64,000 bases of DNA. Origin: Chara braunii. Lineage: Eukaryota; Streptophyta; Charophyceae; Charales; Characeae. Numbering within the stretch: the stretch's first letter is position 1; each line of letters begins with the position of its first letter. The translations under genes and the position numbers were made by a program. A model generated the notes under the pieces. The model was not told where the DNA came from. It ran no database searches and saw nothing but the letters and a program-made list of their open reading frames with translations. The stretch covers positions 93,808-157,807 of the forward strand of contig BFEA01000284.1 in the NCBI GenBank assembly GCA_003427395.1, read 5' to 3'. This document shows, in pieces, positions 54,321 to 64,000 of the stretch.

Positions 54321-54401
54321 ACCCCCGACCGGTATGTGCCGACCAGCCAACCGGTCGGCTGGTCGGCATCCGACCAGTCAAGGGCCGCCGACAGTCGGGG
54401 T
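54321..54401. repeat. GC-rich fold-back (nested hairpin)
   Basis: A perfect 11-bp stem, GCCGACCAGCC (54338-54348) with GGCTGGTCGGC (54357-54367) and an 8-base loop, is nested inside a wider pairing of ACCCCCGAC (54321-54329) with GTCGGGGT (54394-54401). No element ends or target duplications were found. Confidence 0.7.
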
Positions 54402-54461
54402 ATGCAACACTGCTGTGATGTTTGGAATTGTGCCTTGGCTTTGGGTTCGTTTCTTCATGGG

Positions 54462-54462
<1 letters not shown>

Positions 54463-54540
<78 letters not shown>
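54463..54540. repeat. (CT)n-(CA)n compound microsatellite
   Basis: About 14 CT units followed by about 25 CA units. Open frames through it (Ser-Leu, His-Thr, Cys-Val repeats) are artefacts. Confidence 0.97.
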
Positions 54541-54542
<2 letters not shown>

Positions 54543-54830
54543 GAGTATGCAGTATGCCCGGCAAATGTGCTGCAATGAGCCCAGACGTGATGACACTCGT
54601 CAACATTACCAGTCCCTAGGATTATCGATCTGCTGATGAAATGACAAACAATTGTAATATGTGTGATGATAGAATGAGGTGAGAATCATACACAGACGAA
54701 GGAGGAGAGAGGGAGAATAGACAAAGGAGAGAGAAGAAGACAACAGCCCACTTCTACTTCGGGTTCCTCCGCCTCCTCGCCACCTCATCAATCAATAGAC
54801 TGAATACAATGTCTGAAGTTCTTCCTCAAG
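54541..54830. other. unassigned spacer
   Basis: No gene or repeat recognised; moderately A/G-rich around 54690-54740. Confidence 0.35.
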
Positions 54831-55200
54831 GTGCCACGTGGCACGTCAATCTGTCTACATCAGCAAATGGAGAGTATCGTCATCAACCAGGTATGTATCC
54901 TCGATAACCACAGTCTTGATCTCCTTCCGAAGTGACGAAGAATCAGAACAGCCTCATCAACCTCGCAGCCAGCCACGTCATCAATCATATACAGGTGGCA
55001 GCGGCCACGTCAGCAACGGCGCGTGGCAGCTGCCACGTAAGCATGCCCAGAAGACCATCGCCAGCCAGCACCTTGCCAGCCAGCAGCGCCTTGCTGTCCT
55101 CCTCTGCCAGCATATAGCCAGCGTCAAGCCAATGTCGCAATGTCGCAGCATAGCAACAGCGTCAAGTCCACGCGTGAAGTCAGCGTTCACGCAAGACTGA
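54831..55200. promoter_or_regulatory. cluster of CCACGT words and two perfect palindromes
   Basis: GTGCCACGTGGCAC (54831-54844, contains the G-box CACGTG) and CGTGGCAGCTGCCACG (55022-55037) are perfect palindromes of 14 and 16 bases. Two further CCACGTCA words lie between them (about 54973 and 55014). In plants, ACGT cores bind bZIP and bHLH factors. Whether this is promoter, LTR or neither cannot be decided; no TATA box or gene follows. Confidence 0.4.
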
Positions 55201-55250
55201 ATGTTCTCCAGCCAGGAAGTCAACTCTTAAATAGCGTGGATGCGGGGTCT

Positions 55251-55370
55251 GGACCCCGGGTACTGAGGTCCTGCACCGTCCAGATCTTGATATGAATGAG
55301 GGCCCAGATCGGACCCCGGGTACTGAGGTCCTGCACCGTCCAGATCTTGATATGAATGAGGGCCCAGATC
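55251..55370. repeat. two tandem 60-bp units
   Basis: 55251-55310 and 55311-55370 are identical 60-base units starting GGACCCCGGGTACTGAGGTC. The length is a multiple of three, and the minus-strand frames through them repeat a 20-residue segment. No protein family recognised. The remaining sequence to 56040 is unassigned. Confidence 0.95.
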
Positions 55371-56054
55371 GGCCAGAAACTGTATTTCTCCCGCCCTGAA
55401 TGCTGTCTGGGTACCTGCACACAACAAGTGAATGTATCCGTCCATAGGCCTGGGTGCGGTACCTTTGACTCTACAGTTGTCTTTGACTGTTGAATTTCCN
55501 TTGTGCTNCNTTTGGTCACACAGCCTCCTCGACAGACTCAGGCTGGGCATGTCTCGGTCACATAGCCCAGCACANACAANTGAGTCTGTGTCTTACCGGG
55601 GGCAAAGTTCTGAGCCCCGGTCTGCTGTTGAACAGGGTTACTGCAGTGCGACCAGAAGGTATACTAATAGTAGCATAAATAATGCTCAGAGATGAGAGAG
55701 CATCCATTCCCGAGTGAATAGGGCTCTGATCAACGGTCCGTAATTGACTGTTCTGCACAGGGTGCCACTTCCGCATAGCAGAATTGAATTTTAGATCAGA
55801 CTAATGAGGGGGTTGCCGTAAAGGGGATTGTACAGAGGAGATGGACGCGTTTTTCATGCCATGCCACTGGCAAGGAAATCCCTGTTTGAATCCCTTTCCG
55901 GATACAGACCTTGTATTTTCGACATCACAGAACAATTCAAAATTCAAGAGATCCAGCAGGATTAGCTTTTGTAACTGGGGAGGAGGAGTGTGTTGGGGGC
56001 AGGTGCCCGCACACGGATTGTGTCGAGGGTGGGGGTGGAGAGGAAATAGAGGCC

Positions 56055-56290
56055 AAGCGGCCTGGCTCAGCTGGTTGAGCTCGTTAACTGGTACACAGGA
56101 GGTCGTGGGTGCGATTCCCCACGGCATCCATTCAACTCCCCAGGACCCCTGTGTGGCATACTTCAGGTTCACCCAACTGAGAAAGTCGGCTTGTCCCTCC
56201 TGGTTGGTCGTGGAATTTGGTCACTTTCTGGCCCACGCCAGGAGTTAGGAGCGTGGGTGCTGCTCCCCACACAGAGCAGAGTTAGGTAGG
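56055..56290 (+). mobile_element. tRNA-like SINE candidate
   Basis: An A box TGGCTCAGCTGG (56063-56074) with a good D arm (GCTC-loop-GAGC) and a B box GGTGCGATTCC (56108-56118) with a nearly perfect T stem (GTGGG/CCCAC) are followed by GGCATCCA. The anticodon arm does not pair, so a functional tRNA is unlikely. A body of about 150 bases follows without a clear tail. It lies about 75 bases before the A2 LTR. Confidence 0.55.
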
Positions 56291-56365
56291 TATAGAATCT
56301 ATACAGTCGTATAGACCCATGACCTTAGGATAGTCAAGGCTAGTTTAGTAGATTTAAGGTATTAT

Positions 56366-58403
56366 TGCGAGGACTGAGCCTCACGGGCCCCTAACAGGCA
56401 TGCATGTGTTCTGCTGTGGGCTCCAGCAAGCCCTGTGCCGGCCCTAAGTGAAGGCGAGCCTGAATATCCACAAGACGCCTATTTTCGACAATTTTCCATA
56501 TGTGGTTATACAGACAGCTGCAGCACGCCAGTTGGTTGCAGGGAAACGTGAGCCTCCAGGATCTTTCCAGAAAACAAGGACTGAGCTGTAACTGTTGAGA
56601 CCAGGGCCAGGTGGCTGCGCCCTGGGCACACACAACGTGCGTCTGACACATCACGCAGCGGCCACGGACGAAAGAGAAAGCAGCATTGTCGTCACACAAT
56701 CTCCGCGAGCCAATGAGAATGTGGCCAACCTTGGAGACTGGGAGGCTACCTATACGTGCCCAAGTGAAAAGGGCCCAGGCCTTTAACTGTAGAGGTGGGC
56801 CTGGGCGCAAGGACTGGGGCCCAAATGGAAGCTACTGGAAACTTCCCCAGCCAGGGCCAGGCAGACACACATAGGGGCTGCACTTTCCATAAAGGAAAGA
56901 GGCCAGCCCAGGCAGGGGCATTCTGGCCTTGATAGGCAATGCGGACATGCTGCTGCGTTGCTGCACTAGCATCTGCATGGGCCTGGTGGTCGGATGCACG
57001 CACGGGCGCTGAGGTGAGGGGCACTGCAAAGGCAGCGGGCGCACAGCAGCCATAGCCGGGCTGCAGGGGCGCAAGGCAGGTGATGGTGAAAGTGGTCTTC
57101 GGGTAGGAGGCGCATGATGTGGGGAGACGAGGGGTGATGATGAGAGGAGAGAGAACATACCTGGTGTATTTTGGTGATCGGCATTGGTGTTGACGTCACG
57201 TACATTGGTCTTCGACTTCAGAGTGATCCAGTTGCGAGAACGTAGATAGGCTAGATAGGCTGGGCGCTGGGCGCCAGACAGCAAGTGCGATGTTGCATGC
57301 AGTGTCGGTGTGACCAGAGAGTGGCGACATTGACATTCGAGTTCATTGTATTGCTCTCATTTGGACGGTATCTTGGTGCATTGCACTCTTTGCTTTGTTC
57401 AGGACTATCTGAGCTACTTTGTGATTTTGCAACTTGGATTTCTGTTTATCGCCTCGCTCATATTCCTTGCAAATTCGGTATCGTAGCTGGTTCGAGATCA
57501 CCGTTACTGGCGCTGGCGACATTGTTACGTGGTGCGCTGATGAAGCTTCTACGTAGTAAGGAGACATTGGCACTGGCAATTATTGCCACTCCCAGGTAGA
57601 GGTGAGACTGGCAGGAAGGCTGTGGCACAGCGTGGGAGCTGTATCGACCACGGGTGTAAGTGGCATGATGAGAGCATGCCGATATGCATTTTTGCTGAGG
57701 TGGCACTGCATTGCATTGTGGGTGGTACCGAGGCTATTGACCGGTCATCGAAATGCACGTCGGCTCAATTGGTGAGAAATTTGTGGTTGGGGGCAGCTAT
57801 CTTCAGGTACGTTGTTCCCTTACCGTATCTTCCCATCTCAATCTCTTCTTATTGTGAGGAAGTGAGTCCAACTTGAGTGTCCTCTTCGGTTTCAGGAGTC
57901 GTGAGCGCTCTACCTTGAGAGTCGACATTCTTCGTGGCAGTGCATCTGGAAGGAGAGGGTGGTGCCTCTGAAGGGCCCTGGTCGACGCACAGGTCACGGT
58001 CACCATGCCAACCCATGTGAGTAGAGAACGCATGCTTTGCTGCTTTGTCCTTCAAGTTTTTGCTGTGTTGTAGAGGGAACGTGGACTGACCAGTCGTATG
58101 CAAGACGTCTACCAGACCGTCTATAAATTATTTCGGGTGGGATCTGATCTGAACACTGGTTCGGATCGTCGTCCTGTCTGCAACGTTAAATAATTCTTGA
58201 GGACCTTGGGGCTGTCCTTAAACTGCCTCTTGATCAGCCAGATCAGTCAGACGTAAGGCTCGTTGCACGCGAGGATAAATAACGGGCAGTACTGGTCAAT
58301 AGCGGGTTCCTGGGCATAGGGGTGGGCCGTTGTGCACACGACAAACACTGCTGCTTGATGATGCATGTAAGGCTCGTTAGATATAGGGGAAGGGAAGGTT
58401 CCA
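56366..58403 (+). repeat. 5' LTR of A2
   Basis: It begins TGCGAGGACTGAG (TGTGAGGATTGAG in A1) and ends at a CA two bases before TGGCGCCCG, giving about 2.04 kb. Homology covers the two LTR pieces at 9381-10440 and 1-899, which together make one LTR. The TATA box at 58122-58127 is shared. The right edge is inferred from primer-site spacing. Confidence 0.75.
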
Positions 58404-58405
58404 AT

Positions 58406-58768
58406 TGGCGCCCGTACATAAACACAATTATTCCCATTTCCGCATACATCTGTGCACTTGATTTATTCTTATCTTTGATTAATTGAGGTGTGACAGACTG
58501 CTAACATCTGACAGACAACATTAGATTAAAACTGTAGTAGTCTACCATTGCCGGTTCGGTGTGATGCTATTGTAGGAGAACTAATCGAAGTAGGAGTAGA
58601 TCAATTGCTCAGTCTATGTATAAATTGTTGGCACCACTTGATCGGTAGCCCGAGTGACTTGCTGAATATTTAATATTTATTTATTTATAATTATTGTTCA
58701 ACTCGGTCAGACACATATTGTGGAAGGCTCCAGTGAGGGCACAATGTGGACAGTGATCTGCTTAGCTG
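58406..58768 (+). other. leader of A2 with candidate primer site
   Basis: TGGCGCCCG at 58406 is the best candidate primer-binding site by position, but the bases after it do not clearly match a tRNA that I recall, and A1 differs here. The rest is untranslated leader. An AT-rich insertion at about 58664-58695 is not in A1. Confidence 0.35.
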
Positions 58769-60627
58769 ATGAGCGGTACAGATAGCGGTGAAGGGACAAC
58801 TGACGATAGGAGGCAAACACAGCGGAATACACAAAGGATGCCGGTAGTGTTTTAGGTTCCGCTACCAGGGGACAAGAGAAGGTTCCGGCCTGGAGCAAGG
58901 GCCCGACATTTGCAGACTACTAGGGAGGCAGCAACAACTGCAGAACAAGTGTTAGCGACAGAAACAGCTAGCGCCTTAGCGATGGCTACATCTGCAACGA
59001 CCTCTCAAGGTCAACAAACGTCAGAAACTTTATCGAGTTCCTCCGCCTCATGCAGGACCTTCCACAAGTCAGATGGCGGGCTAGCAATACAACTCGTCAC
59101 CTCCAGTGCTCCACACACTAGAGAGGCCATAAAACTCTAGCAAGTAGAGTTAATCCGCTTACGGTTAGAGAAGGAACTTAGGAAAGCTACCGAAAGAGAA
59201 ACTGAGATTAGAGAGCAGAAGGGCGGACAAGGCTGCAATAGAAGGGTTAGACGACTCGACCCATGACGAGACGAGTAAAATCCTCAAGGCGGGTATGCTG
59301 AGCATGTACGCTTACATGGACAGCAAACTGGATGCAATCCAGGATACCCTTGACCACATACTAAATGCCATGCAGACAAAGAGGAGGACGACATCCCTTC
59401 TTAGCTGGTGCGCCTAGTGTCCGGCCGCTGGCAGCATTTCCATCGCCAGTAGTAACACCGGCGATGGAAGGCCCATTTGCAACTCAATTTGGTACCCCAC
59501 CAAGTGGTACGTAAGCAGAAGCAGTACAGACTGCTGCTTCTTCATCTTCAGGTCCAGCTGCTGCCGCTACGGGGCAGCAGCCAGTTCCACAAATGGGACT
59601 ACAACAGCCTTGGTACCCCAAAACCCCACTAAAACCACCCCCATTGTTCTCAGAAGATAAGAAGGACGAGGCACTTGACACATGGTTGAGGACGGTTCCA
59701 GTGTGGGTTAGGGCGAAGAGGACGTTGCTAGAAGAAGAGGTGATCACTGCCGCCTCATATCTTGAGGGATCGACAGCGAGATGGCTATAGATGGAATAGA
59801 GGCATCCAAGAGGTTCAGCCGACGAATGAATGATTGGGCAAAGACCCACACATTGAAGAGTTTCATGGCATTGGTAGAAACGCGGTGGTACAACCCCAAC
59901 AAGCCCAACACGCCACTAAAAAACGCATTGGCCCGGCTTGATACCAGAAGGTACAAGTCCGCATGTGAGCTCACCGCCGCCATGGAGAAACTCGTAGTCG
60001 TCCTGGGTGTTCGCTATGATTCACAAGTCTTACTAGCCATGTATCTTCGATGTCTTCGCACAAACATCAAGAACTTAATGGTTAGTGAGGCTAGCATCGA
60101 GTATCATACTCTTGACTCCTTTAGCAAGAAGGCCTTAGATTTAGAGGCCAAGCTAGGAGGAGCACAACAACCTGCACTGGACGGGAAGCCCCCACAAGAA
60201 TGGAAGAAGAAGGGTAGTCGGTTGATGATGGTTGATTCCGATGGGAATCAAACCGAGATCGGTGATCTCTCTGATCTAGTGGAGGAAACAGAGATAGGTG
60301 GCGAGGAGAGTGGAGAGGGTGGCAACCTCGCCGCCATAAACAAAGGAAAGGCAGCTGGCCGCTGTAAGGGCGGTCAGCAAAAGAGTCAGGGGCAAGCTTA
60401 AAACTCAAACAAGATAGTGGATTGGGTGAGGGATGGCCTGGATCAGGATGTGTGGAGGGACCAATACTCACGAGGAGCTTGCATTAACTGCGGCGAATAT
60501 GACCATCAATGGTTCAAATGCAAGAACGCGAAAGTCTCTCAAAAGATTCCTCCCAAAGGTGGTCTTGGAGGATCTTTCGCCCAGAGTGGTGCCTCTAAGA
60601 GGACCAATCAGGGAAACACATCCGACT
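58769..60627 (+). pseudogene. gag: Gag of A2
   Basis: The ATG (58769-58771) matches that of A1. A TAG near 58852 stands where A1 has CAG (VFQALQPGE), and another near 59137 where A1 has a CAA in IQQVE. The capsid-type domain is at 59593-60170 (WYPKTPLKPPPLFSED, DTWLRTVPVWVRAKRT), broken by a frameshift near 59788 in the W-L-DG block. The zinc knuckle CINCGEYDHQWFKC (60480-60530) is intact in its C, C, H and C. It ends near 60627 at the position matching the A1 stop. Confidence 0.85.
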
Positions 60628-60646
60628 AGTAGAAGTAATAGCTGCT

Positions 60647-61253
60647 CAGCGCCTCTTCTTGCAATTGTATGATTGGCTTACCCTGTTTTTGTACTCCACG
60701 AGATAGTCCAGCAGTTGAGGGTTTAGGGGTTTAGCCTGTACTCACCAGTGCCCTTGCATGCATGCCTAAGTATCAGGAGGATTCACATCAACTCAGGTGC
60801 TCTGCAGATGACGGCAGAGGTACTGAAGGCTTAATGACAACAAACATCGTCTAACATTGTTTAAACAGGTTGCGTTCCAAAGGGTGGGGAATGGGGAACG
60901 GGAGGTTTGTTTGCCTACGCTGGGGATAATGATAGATCATCATAGATAAAAGTAGTCTTCACTATCGAGTATTTTATCACATAACATAGGCTGTCATGTA
61001 GGCAATCAATCCAGGCTACTGGGTAGTTGTGTAGGCCCAACATATTTCCTTTTGCGAGGGTGGGTTATGCACCAGCAGTCGCTACTATGAGTTGTCTGTA
61101 CAAACAAGCAAGCATGATGTTTTGGGACGTTGGAACCGGTTTCCAGGTGCTGCTCCCCACCAATAGATGGAGCCTCCCCGAAAAGCGTTAGTGGTGGCTG
61201 CTCTTATCAACACTCCTAACGCCGTCTCGGGCTGTTCTTCAAAAAAAAAAACA
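60647..61253 (+). mobile_element. poly(A) retroposon inserted in A2
   Basis: A 607-base segment absent from A1 interrupts the gag-protease junction. It is flanked by identical 14-base copies of AAGTAATAGCTGCT (60633-60646 and 61254-61267), of which A1 has one (3124-3137), and ends in a run of A (61241-61253, with one C). These are the marks of L1-type target-primed insertion. The body has no frame, no clear pol III boxes, and no match to the LINEs here; it shares the word GGTGCTGCTCCCCAC with 56255-56270. It may be a SINE or a processed RNA. Confidence 0.85.
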
Positions 61254-61267
61254 AAGTAATAGCTGCT

Positions 61268-61735
61268 TCTACTTATGCTGAAGTGGTTGATGTACCCTCA
61301 CCACTTCAGGAGTGGCCGAAGCTATTGACTCTCTAGTCACCCAAAAGATGCATCTGGACAAAACGGCATTGTTCGTTAGATGTATCTGAGGCCTTAGAAG
61401 ACTTGGAAATCGAGTGGTCGGCAAGGGACGCTCGTGAGTCTTGGGTGGAATTATCTAGAGGTCCTAGAGGGGGACATTTCGTAGTGGAAGTCGGTGTAGG
61501 TGGCCGCAAGTGTGGTGCCTTCGTAGACATTGGCTCCAAGTGGAACTTCGTAAGTCGTGACTGCGTTGAGATACTGCACCTAAGGGACACGGGTGCAATG
61601 CTGGGATAGATCTGTAGCATCTACCCTGGTCAACAAATACCACATGGTTGTAAATAACTAGGTCAAGGACGTAGTCTGCACCTTCTACTATGGAGGTGGG
61701 GAACTTAATCATAGGATTTCGTTCCTAGTTAGCGA
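61268..61735 (+). pseudogene. protease region of A2
   Basis: This contains the segment that A1 has lost: GHFVVEVGVGGRKCGAFVDI, then GSKWNFVSRDCVEIL. The active site reads DIGS where retropepsins have D-[ST]-G-[AS], so even here it is mutated by one residue. TAG and other stops follow (61607-61609, near 61660) before the [11 protein letters not shown] segment. Confidence 0.65.
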
Positions 61736-62880
61736 CGACTTGCCATTTGACATGCTGTTAGGTATGTATTACCTCGAGGTTGCAAAGCCCCAGTTCGACT
61801 GGGACCGAAAGGTGCTTAAGCATGTACTACCGGAAGGGAGGATAGTCAAACTCACGAAGCACAAGGCTAGCAGCCTGATAGACACTTACAGTTGTATGTG
61901 TGCATCAACATTCTACAATTATTAGAAACAGAACCAAGAGGAGGTAATGTACTTAGTTTTTGTCTCTGAGAAACGGGAGGCCGTTAAAACACCCCAGAGA
62001 TAGAAATTGTTGTCGTTAGGTACCCTGATTTGTTCCAGGAGCCTTCAGGAGTCATAGACAGGAAGGTTGTCCATGCCATGAAGGGAAGAACCTATAGGAT
62101 GGCTCCGGTCGAGCTGGACGAGCTTCGTTAGCAACTGAAAGAGCTCACAGAGAAGGGTTGGATTCGACCTCAATATCATCACCGTTAATAAAACTGAGCC
62201 TCTACCACGCATCGGCGACCTGTTGGATAGGGTGCAGGGATGTAGGTACTTTACCAAGATAGACTTAAAATCCGACTACCATGAAATTGCCATTAGACCA
62301 GAAGATCGCCACAAAACCCCATGTCAGATCAGGTACGGTATGTATGAGTTTGTGGTGATGCCTTTTGGCCTTTGCAATGCGTCGGGAACACTTGCACGCC
62401 ATGAATATGGTATTTCATGACTACTTGGATAAATTCATCGTCGTGGACGATATACTTATCTTTAGTAAGACTATCGAGGAGCATGCCCAACATGTAGAAA
62501 CCGCACTTTCACTCCTACGACAATACAATAGTAAGATAAACTTAGAGAAATGTGAGTACTGTCGCACTAGAATCTTGTACTTGGGTCATGAGATATTTGC
62601 GGAAGGATCTAGGACCGAAGATGCAAAGGTGGCTAGCATTCGTGACTGACCACGACCCCAGTCTGTGACCGAGGTCAAATCATTCTTAGGGATGTGTGGC
62701 GACTACCGTAACTTTGTGAAGAACTATAATACGACTGATCTAACACGCCTTGACACATCTTGGGAATGAACAAACGCATGTGTGGCTGCTTTCAAAAGGT
62801 TAGTACGCCCTCACACATCATGAGATTCTCATGGTCCCCGATCCGGAGAGGCTATTCGTTGTGACCACTAACGCAAGCTA
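61736..62880 (+). pseudogene. pol: reverse transcriptase of A2
   Basis: Aligned to A1, it retains [37 protein letters not shown] and [13 protein letters not shown]. About 85 bases are deleted at 62170, removing the [18 protein letters not shown] block. The catalytic box has lost two codons: VYLDDILIF is VVDDILIF (62432-62464), so the Tyr of YxDD is gone. Stops include TAG near 61923 and 62128, TGA at 62647 and 62767 (Trp codons in A1), and TAA near 62879. It carries 15 residues (LTKHKASSLIDTYS) missing from A1. Dead. Confidence 0.88.
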
Positions 62881-64000
62881 ATATGACATTGGCGCAGTGT
62901 TGGCCCAACAGGAAGGGAAGAAGTTAATCGAGTACATGAGTAAGATGATGCCATCCAAGAAAGTGGCAAAGTCCACCTATGAAAGGGAACTCTATGAACT
63001 CTACAAAGCCATTGTCCATTGGAGACACTATCTGTTGGGAAGGTTTTTCTATTTGAGAACCGGCCATCAGACACTCAAGTGGATTAAGACACGTGTTCTC
63101 TCCGATGCACTCAAATGCTGGATTGAAGTCATTGATCAGTACGACTTCAAGATAGACTATGTGAAGGGAGAATACAATAAGGTTGTTGATGCACTTTCAT
63201 GAAGGGCAGACTATCTAGGTGCACTAATAACTGAGTTTGGCTTATCTGACGATGTAACCCAGTCAATGGTGGAAGCCTACAAGGAAGACCCCGTTGCGAT
63301 GGACATCGTGCACGAACTTGAGGCCCAAGACAAGGCCACATCAGATGAGTTTGTGATGGTGGATGGGTTGCTCTTTCTTAAAAAGACAGGGTTCAAAAGA
63401 TTAGTTGTTCCATCTAGTGAAATTTTGCGTAGTTTGTTTTTAGGCGATGTTATGATGCGACTGGTCACCTCAGCTACAAGAAGATTACTGCTAATTTAGT
63501 GCAACATTTCTGGTGGCTTAATGTGCTTGACGATGTAAAGAAGTACATATAGACTTATCAAGTCTGTCAGTGGAACAAGCCGCGAACTCAAGCTCCGCTT
63601 GGGTTATTGAAGCCATTGCCCGTTCATGCTGGTCTAGGAGAGAGTATCTCCATGGACTTCATGGATACCCTTGTGACCTGCAAGAGTGGCAAAAGGCACA
63701 TATTCGTCGTAGTTGATAGGTTTACTAAATACGCTAGACTAATCCCTATGTCGAAAACAACAAAAACAGAGCACGTCATCAAAGTTATTCATGGATAACT
63801 GCGTGTGTGACTTTGGACTGCCCAAAACCATTGTCAGTGACAGAGATGTCAGATTCACAAGTGAAATATGGAAGAAGGCTGCTGAACAGATGGGCAGTCA
63901 ACTCCAAATGACTTCGAGGAATCATCTTGAAGCAAATGGTCAAGCGGAATAGATGAACCGTGTGGTGCAACATCTGCTGAGGCATTATATCAAGCCCAAC
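62881..64000 (+). pseudogene. pol: RNase H and integrase start of A2
   Basis: RNase H blocks (IEYMSKMMPSKKVAKSTYER, LYKAIVHWRHYLLGRFFYLR, YNKVVDAL) end at a TGA near 63199 where A1 has CGT/Arg. The zinc finger and the first DDE block follow: HIFVVVDRFTKYARLIPM, SMDFMDTLV, VSDRDVRFTSE. Stops at about 63498, 63550 (TAG for GAG), 63796 and 63950 (TAG for a Gln codon), plus indels near 63450, separate them. The window ends inside integrase. Confidence 0.88.

Larger units (their letters stand above)
56366..64000 (+). mobile_element. gypsy chromovirus copy A2 (truncated by the window)
   Basis: A second, more decayed copy of the A family, colinear with 1-5760. It contains a complete 5' LTR, leader, gag, protease, RT, RNase H and the start of integrase; the rest is outside the window. 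Frames are interrupted by at least ten stops, several indels and one retroposon insertion. It retains the protease region that A1 has lost, and A1 retains RT segments that A2 has lost. Confidence 0.92.

Noticed and set aside
54338-54367. microRNA hairpin
   Set aside because: The stem is only 11 bp, too short for a microRNA precursor, and there is no evidence for a gene.
56060-56131. Functional tRNA gene
   Set aside because: The anticodon arm does not pair and no clear anticodon loop can be drawn; it fits a tRNA-derived repeat better.

Overview
This window is eukaryotic, draft-assembled DNA made almost entirely of transposable elements; no cellular housekeeping gene is recognisable. A chromodomain Ty3/gypsy element, L1-type LINEs, a giant LTR retrotransposon primed by tRNA-Asp, and nonsense codons that look like CAG-to-TAG decay (CHG methylation context) suggest a large, repeat-rich streptophyte genome, either a charophyte alga or an early plant. 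Species cannot be read from this sequence. Single Ns, one 176-base N run and unmerged contig overlaps mark it as a scaffold.

Layout. 1-6729: Ty3/gypsy chromovirus copy A1 (+): partial 5' LTR, an intact gag frame, a pol broken by TAG codons and a frameshift, and the start of a 3' LTR that stops at an N. 6730-9380: a tRNA-derived SINE (-) and about 2.4 kb of unassigned DNA. 9381-10440: a second LTR start of the same family. 10444-about 17470: LINE-1 (-), with decayed ORF1 and ORF2. 17470-19587: unassigned DNA with a second SINE-like unit, (GT)n around a gap, and (GA)n. 19588-46424: a 26.8-kb Ty3/gypsy element (-) with 7.8-kb LTRs and an 11.2-kb internal region. 46425-47070: unassigned. 47071-54021: LINE-2 (+), related to LINE-1, ending in poly(A). 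54022-56365: microsatellite, fold-back, palindromes, a tandem duplication and a third SINE-like unit. 56366-64000: gypsy copy A2 (+), heavily decayed, carrying a 607-bp poly(A) retroposon flanked by 14-bp target-site duplications, and cut by the window end.

The most unusual object is the giant element. Reading along its minus strand: 5' LTR (38548-46424), tRNA-Asp primer-binding site, a 2.4-kb leader, gag, protease, RT, RNase H, integrase, a 3-kb spacer with an antisense RG-rich ORF, polypurine tract, 3' LTR (19588-27365). The leader and the LTRs carry repeated, diverged copies of two protein modules that I do not recognise, called A and B here. Their order is B-A in the LTR, then A-A-A-B-B between the primer site and gag. 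The LTR also encodes a third ORF with a hydrophobic stretch. This accessory set is the best candidate for a previously undescribed system.

Almost every coding region is interrupted, so most entries are pseudogenes. The isolated Ns recur at the same relative positions in both giant LTRs, so their apparent identity reflects shared assembly and should not be used to date the insertion.
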